Below, one piece after another: positions 25,630 to 34,413 of a DNA stretch of 64,000 nucleotides. How positions within the stretch are numbered: position 1 is the first letter of the stretch; each line of letters begins with the position of its first letter. The notes below the pieces were generated by a model. It did not search any database. It saw only the letters and a list, made by a program, of their open reading frames with translations, and was not told where the DNA came from. The translations under genes were made by a program, and so were the position numbers. Source of the stretch: Bog-473 sp963719485 (GTDB taxonomy: Bacteria; Actinomycetota; Acidimicrobiia; Acidimicrobiales; RAAP-2); the NCBI GenBank assembly GCA_963719485.1, contig OY970387.1:3658001-3722000 (forward strand), written 5' to 3'.

Positions 25630-26874
25630 TCAGCTCGCGGCGATGAGGTTCGTGGGATCGACCAGGATTTCGCCGACGTCGACGAGGAAGCGTGAAGCCG
25701 CCTGCCCGTCGACCAGGCGGTGATCGAAGGCCAGGCTCAGCGTCACGACGTCGCGCAGGGCGACCGCACCCTCGAACTCCCAGGGGCGCCGCTGCACGGC
25801 CCCGACGGCGAGGATGGCGGCCTCCCCGGGGTTCAGGATGGGGACGCCGGCGTCCACGCCGAAGACTCCGACATTGGTCACGGTGAAGGTCCCGCCGCGC
25901 AGCTCGTCCGGTGCGCTGTGTGCCTCCCGGGCGCGTAAGGCGACGTCGTTCATGGCCTGGGTCAGGTCGCGCAGGCTCATCGCCTGCGCCTCCTTGACGT
26001 TGGGCACGACGAGGCCGCGCGGTCCGGCGACAGCGATGCCCAGGTGCACGTAGCGCTTCGTCACGATCTCGGCCGAGGTCTCGTCCCAGGCCGAGTTGAG
26101 GACGGGATGGTCACGCAGGGCGAGCACCACGGCGCGCGCCACGATCGCCAGGGTTGTCACGTGGAGCCCTTCGAAGTGGCGGTTCTCGCGGAGGCGATCG
26201 ACCAACTGAACCGTGGCCGTCGCATCGACCGTGAGAAACACGCAGGCCTGTGGCGCGGTGGCCACGCTGCGGACCATCGCTTCCGCCATGTGCTTCTGGA
26301 CGCCGTGCACAGGAACCCGCGTCTCCCGGACCGGATCGCCGTGCGCGGGTGCTGCTACGGCGAGATGCGTGGCCAGGTCCTCGCGCGTGATGATCCCGCC
26401 GGGCCCGTGGCCGGTCACGTCGGCCAGGTCCACCCCGCTCTGGCGCGCCATGAAACGCACCGGTGGCGCCGCGAGCGGGCGGGCGCCAGCACCGGGTGCC
26501 TCGACCGGAGGGACGTGGGCGCGGTGCCGACCGCCGGAACGGCGCCGGCGGCTGGCCGGCGCGTCCGAGGGTCCATAGCCCACGAGCATGGGTACCTTCT
26601 CTTCCTCTTCTGCCGCGTCCCGTCCGGGATCCGCCGTGTCGATGGCGATCAGGGGGGACCCGACGGCGACGGACTCCCCCACCGCAGCCAGGAGCTCGAC
26701 GACGGTGCCGGCGAATGGGCTCGGCAGCTCGACGACGGCCTTCTCGGTCTCCACCTCGACCAGGACCTGGTTGAGCGTCACCTGGTCGCCGGCGGCGACA
26801 TGCCAGGCGACGATGTCGGCCTCCGTGAGCCCCTCGCCGAGGTCGGGCAGCGCGAAGTGCCGCACCTCGTTCAC
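25630..26874 (-). CDS. 2-oxoacid dehydrogenase E2 (dihydrolipoamide acyltransferase)
   Basis: 414 residues. One lipoyl domain, with the lipoyl Lys at about 45 in VEVETEKAVVE, is followed by a linker and a peripheral-subunit-binding domain (FMARQSGVDLADVTGHGPGG). The catalytic domain ends with the HxxxDG motif in LAFDHRLVDGQAASR. It transfers the acyl group to CoA. GTG 26874 overlaps the E1 beta stop (GTGA). The single lipoyl domain is like branched-chain/BkdC enzymes, but pyruvate cannot be excluded. Confidence 0.92.
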   Translation of the reverse strand: MNEVRHFALPDLGEGLTEADIVAWHVAAGDQVTLNQVLVEVETEKAVVELPSPFAGTVVELLAAVGESVAVGSPLIAIDTADPGRDAAEEEEKVPMLVGYGPSDAPASRRRRSGGRHRAHVPPVEAPGAGARPLAAPPVRFMARQSGVDLADVTGHGPGGIITREDLATHLAVAAPAHGDPVRETRVPVHGVQKHMAEAMVRSVATAPQACVFLTVDATATVQLVDRLRENRHFEGLHVTTLAIVARAVVLALRDHPVLNSAWDETSAEIVTKRYVHLGIAVAGPRGLVVPNVKEAQAMSLRDLTQAMNDVALRAREAHSAPDELRGGTFTVTNVGVFGVDAGVPILNPGEAAILAVGAVQRRPWEFEGAVALRDVVTLSLAFDHRLVDGQAASRFLVDVGEILVDPTNLIAAS

Positions 26875-27854
26875 GGCTGCAGGCACCGGTCGATCTCGTG
26901 GAGGATGCGGTCGGCGTCGGGGAGGAAGTGCTGTTCCATCCGCGAGGGTGGGTAGGGCGTGGCGAAGCCACCGACACGTCGCACGGGTGACTCCAGGTGA
27001 TAAAAGCAGCGTTCGGAGACCCGGGCCGCGATCTCGGCTCCCAGCCCGCAGAACACCGACGCCTCGTGGGCGACGACCAGGCGCCCCGTCTTGCGCACGG
27101 AAGCCTCGATGGTCTCGAAGTCCACCGGGGACAGCGAGCGCAGATCGATCACCTCAATGGAGGTCCCTTCCTGTTGGCCGATGCGAGCAGCCTCCAGCGC
27201 GGTCGCCACTATCGGGCCGTAGGCGGCGAGGGTGACGTCAGTCCCCTCGTTGACGATGGCGGCCCGATGGAGCGGAATGTCGGACAACGCGGCCGCGTCG
27301 TCCACTTCGCCCTTCTCCCAGTACCGGCGCTTCGGCTCGAAGAAGACGACCGGGTCCTCCGAGGCGATCGCCTGCTGGATCATGCGGTAGCCGTCCCCCG
27401 CGTTGCTCGGGGTCACCACACGCAGCCCGGGCGTGTGGGCGAAGTAGGCCTCGGGCGACTCGGAGTGGTGCTCGACCGCGCCGACGCCGCCACCGAAGGG
27501 GACGCGGATGGTCAACGGGACCGCCACCCGGCCCTCGTTGCGGTAGCGCAGCTTGGCCACCTGCGCGACGATCTGGTCGAAGGCCGGATAGATGAACCCG
27601 TCGAACTGGATCTCGCAGACCGGCCGGTACCCCCGGACGGCCAGTCCGATCGCCGTGCCGATGACGCCGGACTCGGCGAGCGGCGTGTCGATCACGCGAC
27701 GGTCGCCGAAGTCCCGCTGCAGCCCCTCCGTGACGCGGAACACGCCGCCGAGCTTCCCGATGTCCTCGCCCATGAGCACGACCTTGGGGTCATGCTCCAT
27801 GGCCTGGCGCAGCCCGTTGTTGAGTGCCTTGCCCAGGGACATGGTGGCCGTCAC
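26871..27854 (-). CDS. 2-oxoacid dehydrogenase E1 beta subunit
   Basis: About 327 residues. Typical features are VVLMGEDIGKLGGVFRVTEG, DTPLAESGVIGTAIGLAVRG and EIQFDGFIYPAFDQI, with the transketolase C-terminal part LRSLSPVDFETIEASVRKTG. It forms the ThDP decarboxylase with the E1 alpha product. The start is GTG 27854, which overlaps the E1 alpha stop (GTGA) with AGGAGG just upstream; ATG 27842 is the alternative. Confidence 0.92.
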   Translation of the reverse strand: MTATMSLGKALNNGLRQAMEHDPKVVLMGEDIGKLGGVFRVTEGLQRDFGDRRVIDTPLAESGVIGTAIGLAVRGYRPVCEIQFDGFIYPAFDQIVAQVAKLRYRNEGRVAVPLTIRVPFGGGVGAVEHHSESPEAYFAHTPGLRVVTPSNAGDGYRMIQQAIASEDPVVFFEPKRRYWEKGEVDDAAALSDIPLHRAAIVNEGTDVTLAAYGPIVATALEAARIGQQEGTSIEVIDLRSLSPVDFETIEASVRKTGRLVVAHEASVFCGLGAEIAARVSERCFYHLESPVRRVGGFATPYPPSRMEQHFLPDADRILHEIDRCLQP

Positions 27855-28981
27855 GCGTCCTCCTCGAAACCCGCCAGGTAGGCGGCATAGCCGTCGCGCT
27901 CCTCCTGCAGGAGCGGGTGCGGCTCCGCATAGACGTTGGCGAACAGATCGGCCGGCTCCGGATCGGGCATCGCCAGGCACCCGAGGCGCAGGGCCGCCGC
28001 CATGTCGTCTGCCGCCGCATCCACCTGCTCCTCGAAACCGTCGTCGGCGAGGCCCTCCGCGCGCAGGAGCGCATGCAGACGGGCCAGCGGGTCCTTCACG
28101 CGCCACTCCTCCTCGTCGGCCGACGAGCGGTACCGGGTGGGGTCGTCCGACGTCGTGTGGGGTCCCATGCGGTACGTCACGGCCTCGATCAGCGTCGGCC
28201 CCTGGCCGGCCGAGGCGCGGGCGAGGGCGAGCCGGGTGGCGGCGAGCACGGCGAGCACGTCGTTCCCGTCGACCTGGATGCCGGGGATGCCGTACCCCTG
28301 ACCGCGTTGCGCGATGGACGCGTGGGGAGATTGGACGCGCACTGGTTCGGAGATGGCCCACTGGTTGTTCTGGCAGAAGAAGACGACCGGCACCCCGTAG
28401 CTCGCGGCGAAGCCGAAGGCCTCGGCCACGTCGCCCTCACTGGTGGCGCCGTCCCCGAAGTAGGTCACGACCGCCGAGGTCGCCCCGTCGAGCTGGATCC
28501 CCAACGCGTAGCCGGTGGCGTGGAGGGTCTGGGAGCCGACCACGATGGCCGGCGTGGCGATGCCGTGAGCGGTGGGGTCCCACCCGGAGAGGCCGGCACC
28601 CCGCCAGAGGCGCAGCATGCTCACCGGGTCGACGCCCCTGCAGTAGACGACGCCGTGTTCGCGGTAACTGGGGAAGACGAAGTCGTCGGGGCGCAGTGCC
28701 CGGGCCGATCCGACCTGGGCCGCCTCCTGTCCGAGGAGCGGGGCCCAGAGCGCCAGCTCGCCCTGCCGCTGCAGCGCCATCGCCTCGGCATCGAGGCGGC
28801 GCACCACCGCCATGTCGCGGTAGAGGCTGCGCAGCTGGGCAGCGTCGACGTCGGCGACGAGCTCCCAGTAGGGGCACCCCACCGTCCGCTGCCCGTCCAC
28901 CGAGATCAGCTGGACCAGGCCGTCGAACGCCAACCACTCGGGGATCTTGGTCTCCGGAACCCGTACCTGCGCAGTGGCCAT
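27851..28981 (-). CDS. 2-oxoacid dehydrogenase E1 alpha subunit
   Basis: 376 residues. The ThDP-binding motif is GDGATSEGDVAEAFGFAASY ending in an NN (QNNQWAIS). The phosphorylation-loop region reads YRMGPHTTSDDPTRYR, and FVFPSYREHGV is also diagnostic. First gene of the E1 alpha-E1 beta-E2 operon; no E3 gene is in the window. ATG 28981 is preceded by GGGAG at good spacing. A branched-chain 2-oxoacid or pyruvate substrate is possible; the RYRSSADEEEW part is common in actinobacterial BkdA. Confidence 0.92.
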   Translation of the reverse strand: MATAQVRVPETKIPEWLAFDGLVQLISVDGQRTVGCPYWELVADVDAAQLRSLYRDMAVVRRLDAEAMALQRQGELALWAPLLGQEAAQVGSARALRPDDFVFPSYREHGVVYCRGVDPVSMLRLWRGAGLSGWDPTAHGIATPAIVVGSQTLHATGYALGIQLDGATSAVVTYFGDGATSEGDVAEAFGFAASYGVPVVFFCQNNQWAISEPVRVQSPHASIAQRGQGYGIPGIQVDGNDVLAVLAATRLALARASAGQGPTLIEAVTYRMGPHTTSDDPTRYRSSADEEEWRVKDPLARLHALLRAEGLADDGFEEQVDAAADDMAAALRLGCLAMPDPEPADLFANVYAEPHPLLQEERDGYAAYLAGFEEDA

Positions 28982-29018
28982 CTGGACTCCCTTCACGAGC
29001 AGGGCTCGACGGGAGCAT

Positions 29019-29070
29019 CACACCATGATTCAGCCGATCTGAGCGGGAAAATGAATCAGATCATGGTGTG
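29019..29070. promoter_or_regulatory. long inverted repeat upstream of the 2-oxoacid dehydrogenase operon
   Basis: CACACCATGAT (29019-29029) and ATCATGGTGTG (29060-29070) are perfect 11-base arms. Nested inside are GATTCA/TGAATC (29027-29032, 29052-29057) and GATCTGA/TCAGATC (29036-29042, 29056-29062). The site is 38 bases upstream of the E1 alpha start and far from the Ku gene end, so it is likely an operator for the operon. The regulator is not in the window. Confidence 0.45.
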
Positions 29071-29167
29071 GACACGGATTGCATGCTTGATACCGAGGAT
29101 CCACGCAATGATCCATTCTTCGGGGGCGGGCTCTTCAACCAGGTCCCACCCGGTCGGTCCGAAGGGC

Positions 29168-30088
29168 TCAGGAAGCCTTGCGACGGGCGGCCGGCTTGCT
29201 CCGGGCCGGTTGCTTGGTGGTCTTGGCCGCCTTCTTGGCTGCCGCGGGCTTGGACGGCGCCCGCTTGGCTGCTGCGGCCTTCCTGGTGCTCTTCTCCGAG
29301 CCCGGCCGGGCGGCCGCGGCGATGCTGGCGTTGAGCGCCTCCATCAGGTCGACCACCTTGGCGGCAGGCTCCGGTCCCTCCTGCAACACGATCTCGTGCC
29401 CGTTGCGCTTCTCCTCGATGATGGCCTCGACCTTCTCGCGGTGCGTGTCGTGGAAGCGCTCCGGGTCCCAGTCGCTCTCCATCGACTCGATGAGGAGCTG
29501 CGCCATGGAGAGCTCCCGATCGGTCACGTCGCCGGTCTCCGGCAGCTCGAGGTCGCGTCCCGGCGCGCGCACCTCGTCGGAGAAGTACATGGTGTGCAGG
29601 GCCAGCGCGTCGTCTTCGGGCCGGATGGCGACGAGATACTCCTTGTTGCGCATGACCAGGGTGGCGATGGCGACCCGCCCCGCTTCGGACATGGCCCGGC
29701 GCAGCAGCGCGTACGCCTTGTCGGCGCCGGCTCCCTCTGGGGCCAGGTAGTAACTCGACCGGAAGAAGACGGGGTCGATGTCGACCAGGCCGACGAAGTC
29801 GGAGATCTCGATCTGGCGCGACTTCTTCGGTTCGGCCGACTCGAGCTCCTCCTCGGTGAGGATGACGTACTCTCCCCCACCGAGGTCGAACCCGCGCACG
29901 ATCCGGTCCTGGGGGACCTCCTCGCCGGTCCGCTCGTTGACCTTCTTGTAGCGGATGCGGTCGGACGTTCCCTCTTCGAACTGGTTGAAGTGGATGCTCT
30001 TGTCCGACGTGGCCGGATACAGGCCAACAGGGATGTTCACCAGTCCGAAACTGAGAGCCCCCTTCCAGATCGTGCGTGGCACGCCCAC
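29168..30088 (-). CDS. ku: non-homologous end-joining protein Ku
   Basis: 306 residues. The bacterial Ku core begins TIWKGALSFGLVNIPVGLYP and contains VNERTGEEVPQDRIVRGFD and KEYLVAIRPEDDALALHTMY. The C-terminus is a Lys/Ala-rich extension (KAAAAKRAPSKPAAAKKAAK) as in many actinobacterial Ku proteins. It binds DNA ends and recruits LigD, which is not present in this window. GTG 30088 is favoured, but TTG 30091 or GTG 30082 are possible. Confidence 0.93.
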   Translation of the reverse strand: MGVPRTIWKGALSFGLVNIPVGLYPATSDKSIHFNQFEEGTSDRIRYKKVNERTGEEVPQDRIVRGFDLGGGEYVILTEEELESAEPKKSRQIEISDFVGLVDIDPVFFRSSYYLAPEGAGADKAYALLRRAMSEAGRVAIATLVMRNKEYLVAIRPEDDALALHTMYFSDEVRAPGRDLELPETGDVTDRELSMAQLLIESMESDWDPERFHDTHREKVEAIIEEKRNGHEIVLQEGPEPAAKVVDLMEALNASIAAAARPGSEKSTRKAAAAKRAPSKPAAAKKAAKTTKQPARSKPAARRKAS

Positions 30089-30148
30089 CAAAATACCAGC
30101 CCAGAGCAGGTCCACCACCTTGTTACAGCCTTTCGTCACACTGAGGCC

Positions 30149-30540
30149 ATGGTGATGGACGCTCCGACCGGCTTCGGCCCCGCCCTGCTCAGCGGGTTGT
30201 CCGACCTCGGCCCGGTCGAGCCCTTCTCCGGTGACCTGTCCCTTGAACTGGGCATTTCCGTCTGGCTACGCACGAACGGGACGTCCCTCCCGCAGGCACG
30301 GTCCGAGCTCCTGGAAATCCGCCAGGTGATCCTGGAGGTCTGCTCGCTCGACCCGGCCACCGAACCGGTCCCCCTGGTCGGGCGGTCCCCGAGGTCCGAC
30401 GTGATCAACCTGGTCGGGTACATCTCGGAACTCCTCCGCAGGGCGTCGGCCGGACTGGGCCGCGACGTGCGGGCGATCGCGCAGGCGGTCGTGGCGGAGC
30501 TGCCCGGCGCGAGAAGACGAGGCGCTCGGGGCCTGACCCT
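30149..30540 (+). CDS. putative small protein with unresolved 3' end
   Basis: A frame from ATG 30149, divergent from ku, has strong third-position GC bias and a protein-like sequence (GPVEPFSGDLSLELGISVWL, SDVINLVGYISELLRRA). It has no in-frame stop before it runs into the reverse-strand secreted gene whose stop is at 30539. TGA and TAG occur at 30534-30541 in the other frames. I infer a short gene of about 130 codons that ends near 30540 after a frameshift, or a decayed gene. No family is recognised. Confidence 0.35.
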
Positions 30541-33500
30541 AGAAGCCGAAGCCGGCGATGATCTGGCCGTTCAGACCGGCGGCCGCCATGCTCCCCATGT
30601 AGGGCGCGTCGCCATAGGAGAAGACGTCGCCGCGGGCGGCGGCCACCCAGTACCCGTGCCCGTCGGCGGTGGGGAAGATGGCGCTGGCGGGATTGAACGA
30701 GTTCACGTACCCGAGCGGGAAGCCCATGGCGCCGGCGTCACCGAACGGGAAGACGACGCCGTTGGCATAGAGCACCCAGTACCCGCGCCCGTCGGGGGTG
30801 GCGACGGCGTCGACCGCCGGCACCGACTCGGCGGGTGGCTCCCCGTAGTTGCCGGCGTCGCCGAAGGCGTAGACGGCACCGAGGTTGGTCACGAGCCAGT
30901 AGCCGTTCCCCGTGCTGTCGGGCATCACCGCGACCGCGGCGCCGTAGCACCCACCGATCCCCGGGCACGACCCGGCGAAGCGGGCGTCACCGAAGGCGAA
31001 GACCCCGCCGTCGGAGGCAACCATGAAGTAGCCGTGGCCGCTGGTCGACGGCACCATGCCGACGATGGGTGCGTTCAAGCTGTTGGGCTGTCCCGACCCT
31101 GCCGGGTGCAGGCCGACCCCGGGGATGGAACCGTAGAAGGAGGAGTCGCCGAAGCTGAAGATCCCTCCGTCGGACGCGACGAGCCAGTACCCGTGCCGGC
31201 TGGCCGTCGGCGTGATCCCGACGACGGGACGCTGCAGGGGGATGCCCCCCATGGAGCCGTGGAAGCCCGCGGCACCGAAGGAGAAGATGCCGCCGTCGGA
31301 GCCGACCAACCAATAGCCGCGCGCGGCGGGGTTCACGTTGAAGGTCTGCGGGCTGCCGGAAGCGGCGAGGTAGTGCGCACCCTGGCCCACATTGGCCGTC
31401 AGTGTGCAGGCGCCGAACCCGACGAAGGTCACGGTGATGCCGTCCGGGGCGACGGTGCAGACGCCCGACGTGGCCGAGGCGAGCGACCCAGCGCCGTCAC
31501 CGTTGGTGGCCACGGTGGCGACGAAGCTGGTGAATTCTGTGGCGCCTGCCGGGAAGTTGGCGACATTCGGGCTGGAGGGTGTGGCCCGGACGACTGTGAA
31601 GAACTGGGGCGAGCCGTCCCGATGGCCGAAGTTCACCGTGCCGGCGACGTGGGCCGTGAGGATGCAGGTCCCGACTCCGTTGAAGACCACGGTAGATCCG
31701 CTCAGCGTGCAGACACCTGGGGTCGACGAGGTGACCGACGTGGCCCCGTCGCCGTTAGTGGTCACCACGGGGAGGAAGGTGCCGCCGAAGATGGGCGATG
31801 TCGACGGAGGGGTGATCGTCGGCGCGGTCGGCGTGCCCTGGGCCACCGTGAACTGTTCGCAGGAGCTGGTCGACCCGCTGTAGTTGCCGTCACCGAGACT
31901 GTAGGCGGCCCCGAACGAATAGCTGCCGGGGGCGAGCGGGCCCTCGGTAATGGAGTGCGGGATAGACCCGTTCCCAGCAATCAACCCGGAGCCAGCGGCG
32001 GTGCCGGACCCGCTGCAGGTCCCGTTTTGGAAGTATGTATACGCGACCGTGCCGGTTGGCGCGAATCCAGTCACACCCACCACCGTCCCGGAGTCATAGG
32101 CGCTGGCGTTGGTCGTTTCTGTGCTGGTCCAGGCCGCGTTGGTGCTCGCGTCGAAGACCGTGGTGGCGATGGACGGGGTTGCCTTGCCCACCGTGAAGGG
32201 CTCGCAGCTGCTGGCCGCCGACGCGTTGTAGTTGGTGTCGCCCAAGTAAATGGCGTGGAAGGAGTAGCTGCCCGCGCCAAGCGGTCCCTGCGTGGTGGAG
32301 TTCGGCACCGATCCGTCGACCAGAGTGACTGACTGCGTCGTGGTGTTGGCATCACTCGTGCACGAACCATTATCGAAGAACGAGTACGTCACGGATCCGG
32401 TCGGCGTGAACCCGCCCACGCCCGTCACGGCCGAGGTGTCGTAGGCGCTCGCCCCTGTCGCTTCGGAGTTGCCCCACGCCGCGTTGGTCGTGGCGTCGAA
32501 GACCGTGGTGGCGGTGGACGGGGTTGCCTTGCCCACCGTGAAGGGCTCGCAGCTGCTCGCCGCCGACGCGTTGTAGTTGGTGTCGCCCAAGTAGATGGCG
32601 TGGAAGGAGTAGCTGCCTGCGCCCAGTGCCCCCGTCGCGCTCGAGTTGGGCACCGATCCGCCGACCAGAGTGACTGACTGCGTCGTGGTGTTGGCGTCAC
32701 TCGTGCACGAACCATTGTCGAAGAACGAGTACGTCACGGATCCGGTCGGCGTGAACCCGCCCACGCCCGTCACGGCCGAGGTGTCGTAGGCGCTCGCCCC
32801 TGTGTGCCCGCCGGTCCAGGCCGCGTTGGTCGTGGCGTCGAAGACCGTGGTGGCGGTCGACGGGGTTGTCTTGGCCACCGTGAAGGGCTCGCAGGAACTG
32901 GCATCGGATGGGTCGTTGTTGGCGTCGCCGCTGTAGGTGGCCTTGAACGAGTAGTCCCCCGCGCCAAGCGGTCCCTGCGGCGCGGAGTTCGGCACCGATC
33001 CGCCGACCAGAGTGACTGACTGCGTCGTGGTGTTGGCGTCACTCGTGCACGAACCATTATCGAAGAAGGAGTACGACACGGATCCGGTCGGCGTGAACCC
33101 GCCCACACCCGTCACGGCCGAGGTGTCGTAGGCGCTTGCCCCTGTCGCTTCGGAGTTGCCCCACGCCGCGTTGGTCGTGGCGTCGAAGACCGTGGTGGCG
33201 ATGGACGGGGTTGCCTTGCCCACCGTGAAGGGCTCGCAGCTGCTGGCCGCCGACGCGTTGTAGTTGGTGTCGCCCAAGTAGATGGCGTGGAAGGAGTAGC
33301 TGCCCGCGCCAAGCGGTCCCAGCGTGGTGGAGTTCGGCACCGATCCGTCGACCAGAGTGACTGACTGCGTCGTGGTGTTGGCATCACTCGTGCACGAACC
33401 ATTATCGAAGAACGAGTACGTCACGGATCCGGTCGGCGTGAACCCGCCCACGCCCGTCACGGCCGAGGTGTCGTAGGCGCTCGCCCCTGTCGCTTCGGAG

Positions 33501-33994
33501 TTGCCCCACGCCGCGTTGGTCGTGGCGTCGAAGACCGTGGTGGCGGTCGACGGGGTTGTCTTGGCCACCGTGAAGGGCTCGCAGGAACTGGCATCTGATG
33601 GGTCGTTGTTGGCGTCGCCACTGTAGGTGGCGTTGAACGAGTAGTCCCCCGCGCCAAGCGGTCCCTGCGCGGCGGAGTTCGGAACTGATCCGTCGCCGGC
33701 CAGGGTCACCGTGTCAGTCGTGGTATTTGCATCACTCGTGCACGAGCCATTGTCAAAGAAGGAGTAAGTCACCGCGCCGGTTGGAGGCTGAGTTCCGTCC
33801 CCGGTGACGATCGTGGTGTCGTAGGCGCTGGCACCGGTTACCTCCGTACCTCCCCATGCCAGGTTGTTGGCCGCGTCGAAGACGACCGTGACGGCCGTCG
33901 AAGTGTCCGCAGCAGCCGGAAGCGAGAAGAGGCCAGACGAGATACCGAGCGTCGCGGCGATGGTCGCGATGGCAATGATCCGGCGGCTCTTCAT
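30539..33994 (-). CDS. large secreted repeat protein (Ig-like repeats plus GYWLV/FSFGDA repeats)
   Basis: 1151 residues. ATG 33994 has GGGAGGAGGGAACGGA in front. A signal peptide (RRIIAIATIAATLGISSGLF, ending AAADT) is followed by six tandem Ig-like repeats of about 115 residues (VFDATTNAAWGNSEATGAS ... YSFFDNGSCTSDANTTTQSV), each with Cys. Two shorter Ig-like domains (TTNGDGATSVTSSTPGVCTL) follow. The last 270 residues carry about six GYWLVASDGGIFSFGDA-type units, probably a beta-propeller-like module. It is probably exported and surface-associated; the function is unknown. Such C-terminal repeats are frequent in Acidimicrobiia. Confidence 0.85.
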   Translation of the reverse strand: MKSRRIIAIATIAATLGISSGLFSLPAAADTSTAVTVVFDAANNLAWGGTEVTGASAYDTTIVTGDGTQPPTGAVTYSFFDNGSCTSDANTTTDTVTLAGDGSVPNSAAQGPLGAGDYSFNATYSGDANNDPSDASSCEPFTVAKTTPSTATTVFDATTNAAWGNSEATGASAYDTSAVTGVGGFTPTGSVTYSFFDNGSCTSDANTTTQSVTLVDGSVPNSTTLGPLGAGSYSFHAIYLGDTNYNASAASSCEPFTVGKATPSIATTVFDATTNAAWGNSEATGASAYDTSAVTGVGGFTPTGSVSYSFFDNGSCTSDANTTTQSVTLVGGSVPNSAPQGPLGAGDYSFKATYSGDANNDPSDASSCEPFTVAKTTPSTATTVFDATTNAAWTGGHTGASAYDTSAVTGVGGFTPTGSVTYSFFDNGSCTSDANTTTQSVTLVGGSVPNSSATGALGAGSYSFHAIYLGDTNYNASAASSCEPFTVGKATPSTATTVFDATTNAAWGNSEATGASAYDTSAVTGVGGFTPTGSVTYSFFDNGSCTSDANTTTQSVTLVDGSVPNSTTQGPLGAGSYSFHAIYLGDTNYNASAASSCEPFTVGKATPSIATTVFDASTNAAWTSTETTNASAYDSGTVVGVTGFAPTGTVAYTYFQNGTCSGSGTAAGSGLIAGNGSIPHSITEGPLAPGSYSFGAAYSLGDGNYSGSTSSCEQFTVAQGTPTAPTITPPSTSPIFGGTFLPVVTTNGDGATSVTSSTPGVCTLSGSTVVFNGVGTCILTAHVAGTVNFGHRDGSPQFFTVVRATPSSPNVANFPAGATEFTSFVATVATNGDGAGSLASATSGVCTVAPDGITVTFVGFGACTLTANVGQGAHYLAASGSPQTFNVNPAARGYWLVGSDGGIFSFGAAGFHGSMGGIPLQRPVVGITPTASRHGYWLVASDGGIFSFGDSSFYGSIPGVGLHPAGSGQPNSLNAPIVGMVPSTSGHGYFMVASDGGVFAFGDARFAGSCPGIGGCYGAAVAVMPDSTGNGYWLVTNLGAVYAFGDAGNYGEPPAESVPAVDAVATPDGRGYWVLYANGVVFPFGDAGAMGFPLGYVNSFNPASAIFPTADGHGYWVAAARGDVFSYGDAPYMGSMAAAGLNGQIIAGFGF
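31800..33890. repeat. six tandem coding repeats, period 342-348 bp
   Basis: The anchor TCGAAGACCG, or its first-copy variant, recurs at 32151, 32496, 32838, 33183, 33528 and 33876, giving spacings of 345, 342, 345, 345 and 348. The four central copies are nearly identical at DNA level, mixing two versions of their second half (NASAASS or DPSDASS). The outer copies are diverged. This looks like recent expansion or shuffling by recombination. Confidence 0.85.
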
Positions 33995-34413
33995 TCCGTT
34001 CCCTCCTCCCTCGTCGCCAATCCGGCGCTCCAGCCCCCAACCAGGCCGCCGGCGGGAGGGTGCCAATCGAAGTCCAAGGCGCCCCTACGGTTCAGCACAC
34101 TAGAGCCGCATCAGCACAGGACGACATCACTTCGGCGCGCTGGGGTCCTTTTATTAGGGAAAACCCAGTATCAGCGTCGTCCGACACGCCGGGTCCGGTT
34201 GGTGCCGGTGGCCCGTGATCGTGCCCGGCACGACCGTTCCGCAGCTCAGGGTTCCCTCCAGTGAGCGGTCGCATTCAACCTCAACCAGGGGGAACCGAAG
34301 TAGCATGTCTCGACGACGCAGCACGCCCAGCTCAGGATGGTCGCGCGTCGAATCCCCACGCGGATGGGGTATGGCCAGACAGGCCCCGGCCGAACAACTC
34401 CGAAAGAGGATCC
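33995..34413. other. intergenic region, no gene seen
   Basis: About 420 bases between two divergent genes. It includes an AT-rich run (TTTTATTAGGGAAAA near 34149) that may belong to one of the promoters. I see no convincing coding frame or RNA gene. Confidence 0.4.

Noticed and set aside
27824..32332. A 1502-codon open frame on the plus strand
   Set aside because: It lies opposite the E1 alpha, Ku and secreted-protein genes. Its composition is that of the complement of GC-rich codons, and only the stretch from 30149 to about 30540 has independent coding character.
31800..33890. Tandem repeats as a CRISPR array
   Set aside because: Units of 345 bp are in frame and translate to Ig-like domains; there are no short repeats with unique spacers.
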